Positions 16,893 to 26,398 of a DNA stretch of 64,000 bases are shown here, piece after piece. Both the position numbers and the translations under genes were made by a program. The number at the start of each line of letters is the position of its first letter. Within the stretch, counting starts at the first letter, position 1. Source of the stretch: Tabrizicola thermarum (GTDB lineage: Bacteria; Pseudomonadota; Alphaproteobacteria; Rhodobacterales; Rhodobacteraceae). Location of the stretch: assembly GCF_003574395.1 (NCBI RefSeq), contig NZ_QMJY01000013.1, positions 62,001 to 126,000 on the forward strand. Reading direction: 5' to 3'. The notes under the pieces are model-generated. The model worked only from the letters and a program-made list of their open reading frames with translations, made no database searches and was not told the DNA's origin.

Positions 16893-17441
16893 TCAGTAAA
16901 GCCGACCTTCGTATTTCCAGTTGTCGGCGTCGGGCGTCACCTCGTCGAGGTCATAGCCCGCCGCCTGTAGGCGCTGTGCGACAGGCAGCCCCGCCTCGGC
17001 CGCCCGGTCCACCAGGGCGCGGCCGGCTGCCTCGTCAGCGGAAACGCCCCGGCCGCGCATCAGGTCAAGCCCGTAGTTGAACATGCCCACCGGGTCGCCC
17101 GCCTCGGCGGCCATCCGGTCCCAGTGCGCCGCACGGGCGGGATCCTCCTCCGCTGCGCCCAGCCCGTTGTCGTCCAGCTGCGCCATCCAGGTCATCGCCC
17201 CGGTCCAGCCATCGCGGGCACAGGCCTCGAAGACGTCGCGGGCATGATCGTGATCGCCCTTCTTGGTGATCCCGTACCCGGCGGCGCAGGCCATCATGCT
17301 GGTCTCGCCCCGAGCCACGTCGTCCAGGATGCGGGCGATGGTCATTTCCTCGGGGTTGAGCGTGCCGAACTCCTCTGCCCCGCCGGGCGTTTCCGCGAAG
17401 GCAGGCAAGGTCGTCAGGATCAACAGCAGGATCGCGCGCAT
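16893..17441 (-). CDS. Secreted Sel1-repeat protein upstream of pqqA
   Basis: A 182-residue protein with a signal peptide (MRAILLLILTTLPAFAE, cleavage after AFA). The body has two or three Sel1-like helical repeats, for example ARDVFEACARDGWTGAMTWM and AAHWDRMAAEAGDPVGMFNYG. Sel1 repeats are protein-binding scaffolds, so a periplasmic partner is likely. It precedes pqqA in the same direction and is likely the first gene of the PQQ transcript; a link with XoxF maturation or cytochrome delivery is possible but only inferred. The start at 17441 is chosen for the signal peptide. Confidence 0.8.
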   Translation of the reverse strand: MRAILLLILTTLPAFAETPGGAEEFGTLNPEEMTIARILDDVARGETSMMACAAGYGITKKGDHDHARDVFEACARDGWTGAMTWMAQLDDNGLGAAEEDPARAAHWDRMAAEAGDPVGMFNYGLDLMRGRGVSADEAAGRALVDRAAEAGLPVAQRLQAAGYDLDEVTPDADNWKYEGRLY

Positions 17442-17504
17442 TCCTTGAACCCCGGCAATATCGTGCAAGCCTAGGGAACATCTGGTACCGGTCCAGCCCC
17501 CGCG

Positions 17505-17520
17505 TGGTCGTATACGACCA
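17505..17520. promoter_or_regulatory. Perfect palindrome TGGTCGTATACGACCA, candidate operator
   Basis: A 16-base perfect inverted repeat in the 194-base gap between the divergent Sel1-pqqABCDE and SGNH genes, 64 bases before the former and 115 before the latter. Its half TACGACCAT recurs upstream of the cytochrome c gene (56192, 56215) and xoxF (56855). A dimeric regulator with a symmetric site is expected; the LuxR-type regulator at 58879-59568 is the best local candidate. Confidence 0.7.
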
Positions 17521-17635
17521 TTTTCCGCCATCGGCCCGCAGATGTTTTCCCGAAGGACTTGCCGCAGACCCTTTCGCAGCCCATCTGCCGCCTGTAGGCT
17601 TTTCCGGCACTGCTCATTTCGTAAAGGGTTTTCCG

Positions 17636-18538
17636 ATGCCTGATCTTCTTGACCGGCGCGCGGTCCTTGGCGGCCTCGCCTGCCTTCCTCTGGCGACGAC
17701 CCCTGCGGCCCTGCGGGCGGAGACCGGCAAGGAGCGGACCTTCAACCTGCGGGTCGTGATGTCGGGGCACAGCCTGACCGATCCCCTGCCGCATCCGCTC
17801 TCGATCCTGGTGCAGGCGGCAGGTGGGCCCAAATCGCGCGGCATGGTGATCGACCGCTCGACGATCCCGGGCAGCACGGCGAAACTGCGGTGGATCAACG
17901 ATATGAACCTTCCGGTCTATGCCCGCCGTGACATTGCCCGCTATGACGTGCTGGTTCTGACCGAACGGGTGCCGGTGCGCTCGGCAATCGAATGGGAGGA
18001 GTCGGTCGACTACACGCAGAAGTGGTTCGATCACGCCTGGAGCAAGGGCAAGGGCGGCAAGGGGGCGGAAACGATCTACTACGCCTCCTGGGTCGACATC
18101 CGCAGCGGGCCGGGCAACACCGACGAGTATGACATGCCGGACGAACGGCTGATCCCCCTGCGCGAGAGGCTGGACCTTGAAATGGGGGCGTGGCAGCAGG
18201 TGGCGGATCAGGTGAACGCCCACCGCGCCAAGGGCAGCCCGCGGATGCGGGTGATCCCGGGGCCGAAGATCATGGCAGCGGTCCTCGATGCCATTTCGGC
18301 GGGCACCGCGCCGGGGCTGACGCGGATCAAGGACCTGTTCGAGGACACCATCCACCCCAACGCCAAGGGCGCCTACCTCATGGCGGTGGCGCATTACGCG
18401 GTGATCTACGGCCGCGACCCCCGCACCCTGCCCAACCTGCGGGGCGAGCCGGGCTGGCCTTCCGCGAAACAGGCCGACTGGATGAAGGAACTGGTCTGGG
18501 ACGTGCTGCGGTCCTACCCGGACAGCGGCCTCACTTAG
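17636..18538 (+). CDS. Exported SGNH-hydrolase-like protein, divergent from the PQQ operon
   Basis: A 300-residue protein with a possible Tat signal ([23 protein letters not shown]). An SGNH-type catalytic plan is suggested by the nucleophile block [10 protein letters not shown] near residue 43 and by [13 protein letters not shown] near the C-terminus, which has the Asp and His spaced as in block V. It may act on an ester or an acetyl group in the periplasm. It shares the intergenic region and palindrome with the Sel1-pqq transcript, which suggests a link to alcohol oxidation. The start at 17636 is chosen for the signal. Its last 4 bases overlap convergent gshB. Confidence 0.65.
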   Translation: MPDLLDRRAVLGGLACLPLATTPAALRAETGKERTFNLRVVMSGHSLTDPLPHPLSILVQAAGGPKSRGMVIDRSTIPGSTAKLRWINDMNLPVYARRDIARYDVLVLTERVPVRSAIEWEESVDYTQKWFDHAWSKGKGGKGAETIYYASWVDIRSGPGNTDEYDMPDERLIPLRERLDLEMGAWQQVADQVNAHRAKGSPRMRVIPGPKIMAAVLDAISAGTAPGLTRIKDLFEDTIHPNAKGAYLMAVAHYAVIYGRDPRTLPNLRGEPGWPSAKQADWMKELVWDVLRSYPDSGLT

Positions 18539-19476
18539 GCGCGCTTGGCCTCGATCACTTCCCAGATGCGCCGGGCAGCATTGGTGCCGTCGAACCGCTC
18601 CAGCTCCTGGATGCCGGTGGGCGAGGTGACATTGATCTCGGTCAGCCAGTCGCCGATGACGTCAATTCCGACGAATATCTGACCCTTCTCGCGCAAGACA
18701 GGGCCAATGGTGCGGCAGATTTCCAGGTCGCGGTCGGTGAGGCCGATCTTCTCGGGTCGGCCGCCGACATGCATGTTCGACCGGGTCTCTCCGGCCTGGG
18801 GCACGCGATTGATCGCGCCGACCGGCTCACCATCGACAAGGATCACACGTTTGTCGCCCTGCGCAACCGCGGGCAGGTATTTCTGCACGATCAGCGGCTC
18901 GCGGTTGATACCCATGAACAGCTCGTGCAGCGAGGACAGGTTTCGGTCGTTCGGGTCCAACCGGAAGACCCCCGCACCGCCATTGCCGTACAGGGGCTTC
19001 AGGATGATGTCGCCATGGCGCGCCTTGAAGGCGCGGATGGTGGCCAGATCGCGGGCGATGGCAGTCGGAGGGGTGAGGTCGGGAAAACGCAGGACCAGCA
19101 GCTTTTCCGGCGAATTGCGGACCCAGAAGGGATCGTTCACCACCAGCGTCTTCGGATGGATCATCTCCAGAAGGTGCGTCGTGGTGATGTAGCCCATGTC
19201 AAAAGGCGGATCCTGGCGCAGCCAGACGACGTCGTAGTCGCCCAGGTCTACCTCGGTCTCTTCGCCATAAGTGACGTGATTGCCGACTTCGCGCCGAACC
19301 TCGATCGGCCACCCGCGCGCCATGACCCTGCCCTCGACAAACGCAAGCCGGTCCGGGGTGTAGTAGAACAGCCGATGCCCCCGCGCCTGAGCTTCCAGCG
19401 CAATTCGGAACGTCGAATCGGCGTTGATGTTGACCGACCCGATAGGGTCCATCTGCAGGGCTACCTTCAACGGCAT
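18535..19476 (-). CDS. gshB: Glutathione synthase
   Basis: A 313-residue ATP-grasp ligase that adds glycine to gamma-glutamylcysteine. Recognisable segments are [19 protein letters not shown] at the N-terminus, [28 protein letters not shown] (the ATP-binding glycine loop) and [15 protein letters not shown] near the C-terminus. The start at 19476 ([11 protein letters not shown]) fits the family better than one five codons upstream. In one direction with yraN and rsmI. Confidence 0.95.
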   Translation of the reverse strand: MPLKVALQMDPIGSVNINADSTFRIALEAQARGHRLFYYTPDRLAFVEGRVMARGWPIEVRREVGNHVTYGEETEVDLGDYDVVWLRQDPPFDMGYITTTHLLEMIHPKTLVVNDPFWVRNSPEKLLVLRFPDLTPPTAIARDLATIRAFKARHGDIILKPLYGNGGAGVFRLDPNDRNLSSLHELFMGINREPLIVQKYLPAVAQGDKRVILVDGEPVGAINRVPQAGETRSNMHVGGRPEKIGLTDRDLEICRTIGPVLREKGQIFVGIDVIGDWLTEINVTSPTGIQELERFDGTNAARRIWEVIEAKRA

Positions 19477-19530
19477 GGCGCACTCCTTCATTCGGAGGAA
19501 GTGATGGCCGATGCTGCCGAAAGATGCAAT

Positions 19531-19929
19531 TCAGCCTGCGAAGGCGTTTTCGACAATCTCGATGCGCCCCTGGCCGTCGACCAGCGCAAGGTCGATGCGC
19601 ACATCGGTCAGAAGCCCCCTTGGTTCGGAAGCCACGAACTCGTCCACCGAGGCAAAGATGCGCCGGATCTGAGCGTCAGAGACATGGGTCGCGGCCATGT
19701 CCCAGGTCCGGCTGTGCTTGACTTCGACAAAGATGACCACATCGCCGTCGCGGCCGATCAGGTCGATCTCGCCGGTCAGGCCGCGCCAGTTGCGCGCGCA
19801 GATCGACACGCCACGGTCTTCGTAATACCGTGCGACCGAAGCCTCTGCCGCATGTCCAGCCAGATAGTTGGTCAGCCCGCGCGCCTTGCGGGTCGTCCGG
19901 GCAGGAGAAGAGACGAAGTCGAACGGCAT
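19531..19929 (-). CDS. YraN family endonuclease-like protein (UPF0102)
   Basis: A 132-residue protein of the YraN family, which has a restriction-endonuclease-like core. The motif residues are ARNWRGLTGEIDLIGRDGDVVIFVEVKHS (Glu, Asp, then ExK). Its biological role is unsettled. It lies 2 bases after rsmI, the very common rsmI-yraN order in proteobacteria. Confidence 0.92.
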   Translation of the reverse strand: MPFDFVSSPARTTRKARGLTNYLAGHAAEASVARYYEDRGVSICARNWRGLTGEIDLIGRDGDVVIFVEVKHSRTWDMAATHVSDAQIRRIFASVDEFVASEPRGLLTDVRIDLALVDGQGRIEIVENAFAG

Positions 19930-19931
19930 GG

Positions 19932-20822
19932 CTAACCTTGGCTGCGGGCGAGGGCGATCCGGTAGACGATCTTGCGCGACACGTTCAGATCTTGCGACAC
20001 AAAACTTGCGGCATCCTTAACGGACATGCTCTGCAAGGCCGTATCCAGCGCGGCAGCGATGCTTTCCTCCGTCGCTTCGGTTCGGGCGGCGCGATCGACC
20101 AGAACCACGACCTCGCCCTTGATCTCGCGCCGTTCGATCTGTGCGGCCAGGTCCGTCAGGCTGCCGCGCAGCACTTCCTCGAAGCGCTTGGTCAGCTCGC
20201 GGCAGACGACGGCCTGTCGGCTCCCGCCCAGTGTCGCGGCCATGTCCGTCAACAGCGCGGCCAGCCGCTTCGGGCTTTCGTAGAGGATCAGCGTCGCCTG
20301 GATCGGCGCGAGGTCCTCCAGGAAGGTTCGGCGGGCCCCCTGTGCCGAGGGTGGGAATCCCGCGAAGAGGAAGCGGTCCGAGGGCAACCCGGAAAGCGTG
20401 AGCGCGCAGATTGCCGCGCAGGGCCCCGGTGCCGCGCTCATCGGCAGGCCAGCGGCCGCCACCGCCCGCGCCAGCTCGAAGCCGGGGTCGGAAATCAGCG
20501 GCGTCCCGGCTTCGGAGGCGTAGGCCAGGCTCTTGCCCTCGGCCAGTAGACCAAGGAGGCGCTGCATCTGTACCTCGCCCGAATGGTCGTGATAGGCGAT
20601 GACCTGACGCCCGTTCAGCGGGATGCCATGGATCTCCATCAGATGGCGGAGCGTCCGGGTATCCTCGGCCACCAGGACATCAGCGCCGGCCAGCACGTCC
20701 AGCGCGCGCAGCGTGATGTCGCGCGCCGAGCCGATGGGCGTCGACACGAAGTGCAGGCCCGGCGGAATGGCGCGCAGGCCAGGTTTTGCCGGGGAATCAG
20801 GGGTATCGGAGGTCTGCCTCAC
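19932..20822 (-). CDS. rsmI: 16S rRNA (cytidine1402-2'-O)-methyltransferase RsmI
   Basis: A 296-residue SAM-dependent methyltransferase of the tetrapyrrole-methylase fold, which 2'-O-methylates C1402 in 16S rRNA. Signatures are FVSTPIGSARDITLRALDVLAGADVLVAEDTR and ASEAGTPLISDPGFELARA. I chose the GTG at 20822 because GGAAG lies 8 bases before it. A longer in-frame start at 20924 would run past the divergent lipoprotein start at 20896 and is less likely. Confidence 0.93.
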   Translation of the reverse strand: MRQTSDTPDSPAKPGLRAIPPGLHFVSTPIGSARDITLRALDVLAGADVLVAEDTRTLRHLMEIHGIPLNGRQVIAYHDHSGEVQMQRLLGLLAEGKSLAYASEAGTPLISDPGFELARAVAAAGLPMSAAPGPCAAICALTLSGLPSDRFLFAGFPPSAQGARRTFLEDLAPIQATLILYESPKRLAALLTDMAATLGGSRQAVVCRELTKRFEEVLRGSLTDLAAQIERREIKGEVVVLVDRAARTEATEESIAAALDTALQSMSVKDAASFVSQDLNVSRKIVYRIALARSQG

Positions 20823-20895
20823 AAGTTTACTTCCAGCATCGAACCCTTTACCTTGGCTCGCAATCGCAGTCGCACTGCAACAGTGAGGAACCACC

Positions 20896-22071
20896 ATGTT
20901 GTCCGTTATTCGTCGGGCCCGCAAGTCGCTGGGTCAGGTCTGTCTTGCCTTGGGTGCCATGGTGCTTTCGGCCTGCGTTCCGGATCAGGGACCGGGCATC
21001 GTGCCGCCTGGAAAGGGCGGGGCGGTTCAGGTTGCGCTGCTCATTCCCTCGGGCTCGGGCCAGTCGCAGGACGAGCTCTTCGGCGCCAACCTCGAAAATG
21101 CCGCCCGGCTGGCCATGGCCGATCTGTCCGGCGTTAAGATCGACCTGCGGGTCTATCGCACGGGCGGCAGCCCGGCCAAGGCTTCGGCTCTGGCCAGGCA
21201 GGCAGTGGACGAGGGGGCGCAGGTGATCCTGGGTCCGTTCTATTCCGAAGAGGCCAATGCCGCGGGTGTGGCGGTGGCCAATTCCGGGGTGAACGTGCTG
21301 GCCTTCTCGAACAACGCGGCCATCGCGGGTGGCAACGTCTTTGTTCTGGGCCAGACCTTTGACGTAACCGCCGCGCGGCTGGCGCGCTTTGCGGTGAAGA
21401 ACGGCAAGTCGAAGATCCTGATCGTGCATGACCGCAATGTCGCGGGCGAAGTGGGCAAGGCCGCGATCGAGCGTGGTGTTGCTGCCGCAGGAGGCTCGGT
21501 CGTGGGCGTGACGTCTTACGAATTCTCGCAGAACGGCATCGTCCAGGCGGCGCCTGGCATCGTCGGAACCGCCCGGTCCTCGGGCGCGACGGCGCTGTTC
21601 CTCACGGCGGACACGGCGGGGGCGCTGCCTTTGCTCAGCCAGTTGCTGGTGGACAACGGCATCGACAAGGCGACGACGCAGTTCATCGGCCTGACCCGCT
21701 GGGACATTCCGCCCGCGACGCTCTCGCTGCCCGGAGTGCAGGGTGGCTGGTTCGCGATGCCCGATCCGGGCCTGACCGCGCAGTTCGGCGCGCGCTATCA
21801 GGCGGCCTATGGCAGTCAGCCGTTGCCGGTTGCGGCCCTGGCCTATGACGGGATCGCCGCCATCGGGGCGCTGGCCGGGCGGGTCAAGGGCGGCGCGCCG
21901 CTGAGCAAGGCTGACCTCACCCAGTCCGCCGGGTTCGCAGGCGTGTCGGGAATCTTCCGCTTCCTTCCGAACGGCACCAATCAGCGCGGCCTCGCCGTCG
22001 CGCAGATCCGGGGAGGCCAGGTTGTCGTGGTCGATGCCGCGCCGCGCAGCTTCGGCGGCGCCGGATTCTGA
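20896..22071 (+). CDS. Penicillin-binding protein activator lipoprotein (LpoA-like, periplasmic-binding fold)
   Basis: A 391-residue lipoprotein. The signal ends in the lipobox LSAC with Cys27, so the chain is anchored by lipid. The body has the type I periplasmic-binding fold (VALLIPSGSGQSQDELFGANLENAARLAM, then VILGPFYSEEANAAGVAVANSGV). This combination is found in LppC/LpoA-like activators of peptidoglycan synthases, and in alphaproteobacteria it commonly sits opposite rsmI. Whether it activates the PBP1A encoded at 38066 is a guess. Confidence 0.85.
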   Translation: MLSVIRRARKSLGQVCLALGAMVLSACVPDQGPGIVPPGKGGAVQVALLIPSGSGQSQDELFGANLENAARLAMADLSGVKIDLRVYRTGGSPAKASALARQAVDEGAQVILGPFYSEEANAAGVAVANSGVNVLAFSNNAAIAGGNVFVLGQTFDVTAARLARFAVKNGKSKILIVHDRNVAGEVGKAAIERGVAAAGGSVVGVTSYEFSQNGIVQAAPGIVGTARSSGATALFLTADTAGALPLLSQLLVDNGIDKATTQFIGLTRWDIPPATLSLPGVQGGWFAMPDPGLTAQFGARYQAAYGSQPLPVAALAYDGIAAIGALAGRVKGGAPLSKADLTQSAGFAGVSGIFRFLPNGTNQRGLAVAQIRGGQVVVVDAAPRSFGGAGF

Positions 22072-22088
22072 CGCAGGGTCCCGCAATC

Positions 22089-24857
22089 GTGAAAGCCATT
22101 GCGGCGGCTCCGGCGGTGCAGGCACCTCCCGGGGCCGCCTATGCCGTGCCTGGTGCCAAGGTCCTGACCGCACGGGTGCTGGATGTCCTGGGCCCGGACG
22201 AAGACGGCAAGGCGGCCCGCGCCCGCGTCGTGCGCGAGTTGCAGGCTGCCAAGACCGAGGCCGGGGCCGCATTCGAGGCCGCGTTCCGCCAGACCCCGCG
22301 CCACGCCCGGGCGCTGATCACCGCGCAGGCGGCGCTGACCGATGTCCTGGTCGAGGTGACCCTGGCCGCCGCCATGCATCTGCATCCGCTGGCGAACCCG
22401 ACCGAGGCCGAGCGCATCGCCGTCCTGGGGGTGGGCGGCTACGGTCGGGCCGAGATGGCGCCGCAATCCGACGTGGATCTGTTGTTCCTGACCCCCTGGA
22501 AGGTCACCCCCTGGGCGGAAAGCGGCATCGAAACGATGCTTTACATGCTCTGGGACCTGAAGCTGAAGGTCGGCCATTCCAGCCGTACGGTGAAGGACTG
22601 CCTTCGCCTCGGCCGCGAGGACATCACGATCCGCACCGCCCTGCTGGAGCACCGCTTCATCTGCGGCCACCGGCCCCTGGCCGAGGATCTGGACGCGCGG
22701 CTCTGGGGCGATCTGTTCCGCAATTCCGGCCCCGAATTCATCGAGGCCAAGCTCGCCGAACGGGCTGAACGGCACAAGCGGCAGGGCGGCCAGCGCTATG
22801 TGCTGGAACCCAACGTGAAGGAAGGCAAGGGCGGGCTGCGCGACCTTCAGACGGTCTACTGGATCGGGAAGTATCTCAACCGCGTGCCCAGTGCCGAGGG
22901 ACTGGTGGGCGCGGGGCTTCTGTCGCGCGAGGAATTCGACAGCTTTGCCCGGGCCGAGGATTTCCTCTGGGCGGTGCGCTGCCATCTGCACTACATCACC
23001 GGCCGACCGACCGACACGCTGACCTTCGACTTGCAGGTCGAGGTCGCCTCTCGCATGGGTTACCGCGACACCGCCGGACGCCGCGCGGTCGAGCATTTCA
23101 TGCAGGACTATTTCCGCCTGGCGACCCGGGTGGGCGAGTTGACCCGCATTTTCCTGACCGAGCTTGAAGCCCGCCACGCCAAGCGCGAGGCCAGCCTCTT
23201 CGGCATCTTCAAGATGACCAAGCGGGTCAAGAAGGGCTACAAGCTGGTGCAGGGCCGGATCGACGTCGCCGATCCCAAGGCCTTCCTGGCCGACAAGCTG
23301 AACCTCCTGCGGGTTTTCGAAGAGGCCCTGCGGACGAAGTATCTTCTGCATCCGAACGTGATGCGGATCGTCACGCAGCACCTCGACCTGATCGACGACG
23401 AGATGCGCGAGGACCCCGAGGCACAGCGCATCTTCCTCGACCTCTTGCTGAAGCACGGCAACCCCGAACGCGCCCTGCGCCGGATGAACGAACTGGGGGT
23501 TCTCGCAGCCTTCATCCCGGAATTCGAGCCCATCGTCGCGATGATGCAGTTCAACGTCTATCACCACTACACGGTGGACGAGCACATCATCCAGACCATC
23601 TCCTGCCTCGCCCAGATCGAGCGCGAAGAGCTGGTGGAGGAACTTCCCGTGGCCAGCGGCATCCTGAAGGCGGGGGTGAACCGGCGAGTGCTTTATGTGG
23701 CGCTGCTGCTGCATGACATCGGCAAGGGCCGGCCCGAGGACCATTCCATCCTGGGCGCCCAGATCGCCCGCCGGGTGGCCCCGAGGCTGGGTCTGGATGC
23801 CGAGGAATGCGAGACGGTGGAATGGCTGGTGCGCTATCACCTTCTGATGTCCGACATGGCGCAGAAACGCGACATCGGCGATCCCCGCACGGTGCGCGAC
23901 TTTGCCAAGGCGGTAAAGACGCGGAAACGGCTGGACCTCCTCACCGTCCTCACGGTCTGCGACATCCGCGGCGTCGGGCCGGGGACCTGGAACAACTGGA
24001 AGGCAATGCTTCTGCGCCAGCTGTACAAGCAGACCGCCGAGGCGCTGGAAGGCGGGCTGGAAACGCTAAACCGCGAGAACCGGCAGGAAGAGGCGACGAG
24101 GGCCCTTGCCCTGCGGCTGAAGGGTTGGGACCAGGCGGCCGTCGAACACGAGCTGACTCGCCACTACCCGCCCTACTGGCAGGGTCTGTCCACCGACACG
24201 CACGAGGTCTTTGCCCGGCTTCTGCAAGGCATCGGCGACGACGAGATCCGCATCGACCTGCACCCCGACCCCGACCGCGACGCGACCCGTGCCTGTTTCG
24301 CGCTGGCCGACCATCCCGGCATCTTCTCCCGCCTCGCGGGCGCGCTGGCTCTGGTCGGCGCGAACGTGGTGGACGCGCGCACGTATACCTCGAAAGACGG
24401 CTACGCGACCGCCGTCTTCTGGGTCCAGGATATCGAGGGCCACCCCTACGAGGTCGCCCGCCTGCCCCGCCTGCGCCAGATGATCGACAAGACCCTGAAG
24501 GGCGAGGTGGTGGCACGCGAGGCGCTGAAGGACCGCGACCGGATCAAGAAGCACGAACGCGAGTTCCGGTTCCCGACCCACATCATGTTCGACAACGAAG
24601 GGTCCGACATCTACACGATCATCGAGGTCGATACCCGGGACCGCCCCGGTCTGCTGTTCGACCTGACCCGGACGCTGGCAGTGAACAACATCTACATCGC
24701 CAGTGCCGTGATCGCGACCTACGGCGCGCAGGTGGTGGACACGTTCTATGTCAAGGACATGTTCGGCCTGAAGCTGCACCAGAAACACCGGCAGGAGGCG
24801 CTGGAGCGGAAGCTGCGCCAGGCCATCGCGGAAGGGGCCGAAAGGGCCGCGACATGA
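22089..24857 (+). CDS. glnD: Bifunctional uridylyltransferase/uridylyl-removing enzyme GlnD
   Basis: A 922-residue nitrogen sensor that uridylylates PII (GlnB/GlnK) when glutamine is low and removes UMP when it is high. Domains in order: nucleotidyltransferase with GGYGRAEMAPQSDVDLLFL near residues 117-135, a GlnE/GlnD helical linker, an HD domain with LLHDIGKGRPEDHS near 540, and two C-terminal ACT domains that sense glutamine (ADHPGIFSRLAGALALVGANVV and RDRPGLLFDLTRTLAVNNI). The start is GTG. Its stop overlaps murJ in an ATGA. Its target PII protein GlnK is at 37437. Confidence 0.97.
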   Translation: MKAIAAAPAVQAPPGAAYAVPGAKVLTARVLDVLGPDEDGKAARARVVRELQAAKTEAGAAFEAAFRQTPRHARALITAQAALTDVLVEVTLAAAMHLHPLANPTEAERIAVLGVGGYGRAEMAPQSDVDLLFLTPWKVTPWAESGIETMLYMLWDLKLKVGHSSRTVKDCLRLGREDITIRTALLEHRFICGHRPLAEDLDARLWGDLFRNSGPEFIEAKLAERAERHKRQGGQRYVLEPNVKEGKGGLRDLQTVYWIGKYLNRVPSAEGLVGAGLLSREEFDSFARAEDFLWAVRCHLHYITGRPTDTLTFDLQVEVASRMGYRDTAGRRAVEHFMQDYFRLATRVGELTRIFLTELEARHAKREASLFGIFKMTKRVKKGYKLVQGRIDVADPKAFLADKLNLLRVFEEALRTKYLLHPNVMRIVTQHLDLIDDEMREDPEAQRIFLDLLLKHGNPERALRRMNELGVLAAFIPEFEPIVAMMQFNVYHHYTVDEHIIQTISCLAQIEREELVEELPVASGILKAGVNRRVLYVALLLHDIGKGRPEDHSILGAQIARRVAPRLGLDAEECETVEWLVRYHLLMSDMAQKRDIGDPRTVRDFAKAVKTRKRLDLLTVLTVCDIRGVGPGTWNNWKAMLLRQLYKQTAEALEGGLETLNRENRQEEATRALALRLKGWDQAAVEHELTRHYPPYWQGLSTDTHEVFARLLQGIGDDEIRIDLHPDPDRDATRACFALADHPGIFSRLAGALALVGANVVDARTYTSKDGYATAVFWVQDIEGHPYEVARLPRLRQMIDKTLKGEVVAREALKDRDRIKKHEREFRFPTHIMFDNEGSDIYTIIEVDTRDRPGLLFDLTRTLAVNNIYIASAVIATYGAQVVDTFYVKDMFGLKLHQKHRQEALERKLRQAIAEGAERAAT

Positions 24858-26398
24858 GCGGCGCGCGCGGCATGATCCGCAACATCGTGACGCTGGGCGG
24901 CTGGACGCTGGTGTCGCGCGGCGCGGGTCTGGTGCGCGAGCTGATGATGGCCGCCTACCTGGGCGCCGGGCCGGTGGCGGATGCCTTCAACGTGGCTTTC
25001 AGCCTGCCGAATATGTTCCGCCGCTTCTTCGCGGAAGGGGCGTTCAACCAGGCCTTCGTGCCGCTCTATTCCAAGAAGCTGGAAGCCGGGACCGATGCCG
25101 AGGACTTCGCGCAGAACGCCTTTTCCGGGCTGACTGCCTTTCTGATCGTCTTCACGCTGATCGGCACGCTGGCCATGCCCGCCCTTGTCTGGGCGATGGC
25201 CGCAGGCTTCGTCGGCGATGGGCGCTTCGACATGGCGGTCGATTTCGGCCGGATCACCTTTTGCTACATCGGCTTCATCTCGCTCTTCGCGCTTCTCTCC
25301 GGCATCCTGAACGCGCACGGCCATTTCGCCGAAGCCGGGGCGGTGCCGGTGATGATGAACATCGTGTTCATCCTCGCCATGCTGCTGGCGCACCGGATGG
25401 GCTGGGACATGGGCCTGACGCTCGCCTGGACCACCCCGATCACCGGCATCGCGCAACTGGCCTGGACTCTCTACGCCGCCCGCCGGATCGGGTTCATCCC
25501 AAAGCTACGCCTGCCGAACCTCACCCCGGATTTCCGCCGTCTGATGGTCAACATGGGCCCCGCGCTTCTGGTCGGCGGGGTCGTCCAGATCAACCTCCTC
25601 GTCTCGCGCCAGGTCGCCTCCGGCACCGAGGGCGCGATCTCCTGGCTGGTCTATGCCGACCGCCTGTATCAGCTGCCGCTTGGCGTCGTCGCCATCGCCG
25701 TCGGCACTGTCCTTCTGCCCGAACTCAGCCGCCGCCTTCAGGCCGGGGACAGCGCCGGGGGCCGCGAGGCCTTCAACCGCGGCACCGAGTTCGCGCTGCT
25801 TCTGACCCTTCCCGCCGCCGTGGCGCTGGTGGTGATCGCGCTGCCGATCACTCAGGTCCTGTATCAGCGAGGGCAGTTCGGCCCTGACGACACCGCAGCC
25901 ACTGCGCTGGCCCTGGCGATCTACGGCCTGGGGCTGCCCGCCTTCGTGCTGCAAAAAGCGCTGCAACCGCTGTTCTACGCCCGCGAGGACACCCGCAGCC
26001 CCTTCCGCTATGCCGTCTGGTCCATGATCCTGAACGCCGCGCTGGCCTTCGGCCTGATGCCCTGGATCGGCTTCTCCGCCGCCGCCTGGGCCACCACGCT
26101 GTCGGCCTGGGTCATGGTCGGACAGCTCTGGAGGGGCGCGCGTCGTCTGGGCGAGGAGACCCGCTTCGACGCCCGCTTCCTGTCGCGGCTCTGGCGCATT
26201 GCGGCGGCCTCGGCGCTGATGGGCGCGGCGCTCTGGGGCGGGTGGAGCCTGCTGCATCCGCTGCTCGAGGCGCAGGCCTGGCGCATCCTGGCGCTGGTCC
26301 TGCTGATCGCGCTTGGCATGGCAAGCTATGCCGTCGCCGCCTTCGGGCTAAGGGCGGTGCGCCTGTCTGACCTCAGGGCGCTGCGCCGTCAGCGCTGA
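24854..26398 (+). CDS. murJ: Lipid II flippase MurJ
   Basis: A 514-residue polytopic protein (about 14 membrane helices) of the MVF family that flips the peptidoglycan precursor lipid II across the inner membrane. The N-terminal ARGMIRNIVTLGGWTLVSR, LGAGPVADAFNVAFSLPNMFRRFFAEGAFNQAFVP is highly diagnostic. The ATG at 24854 overlaps the glnD stop in ATGA. The glnD-murJ pair is common in Rhodobacterales. Confidence 0.97.
   Translation: MSGARGMIRNIVTLGGWTLVSRGAGLVRELMMAAYLGAGPVADAFNVAFSLPNMFRRFFAEGAFNQAFVPLYSKKLEAGTDAEDFAQNAFSGLTAFLIVFTLIGTLAMPALVWAMAAGFVGDGRFDMAVDFGRITFCYIGFISLFALLSGILNAHGHFAEAGAVPVMMNIVFILAMLLAHRMGWDMGLTLAWTTPITGIAQLAWTLYAARRIGFIPKLRLPNLTPDFRRLMVNMGPALLVGGVVQINLLVSRQVASGTEGAISWLVYADRLYQLPLGVVAIAVGTVLLPELSRRLQAGDSAGGREAFNRGTEFALLLTLPAAVALVVIALPITQVLYQRGQFGPDDTAATALALAIYGLGLPAFVLQKALQPLFYAREDTRSPFRYAVWSMILNAALAFGLMPWIGFSAAAWATTLSAWVMVGQLWRGARRLGEETRFDARFLSRLWRIAAASALMGAALWGGWSLLHPLLEAQAWRILALVLLIALGMASYAVAAFGLRAVRLSDLRALRRQR

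Noticed and set aside
20583-20591. ATGGTCGTG, close to the reverse of the candidate operator half-site
   Set aside because: It is within rsmI coding sequence and differs at the last base, so it is treated as chance.
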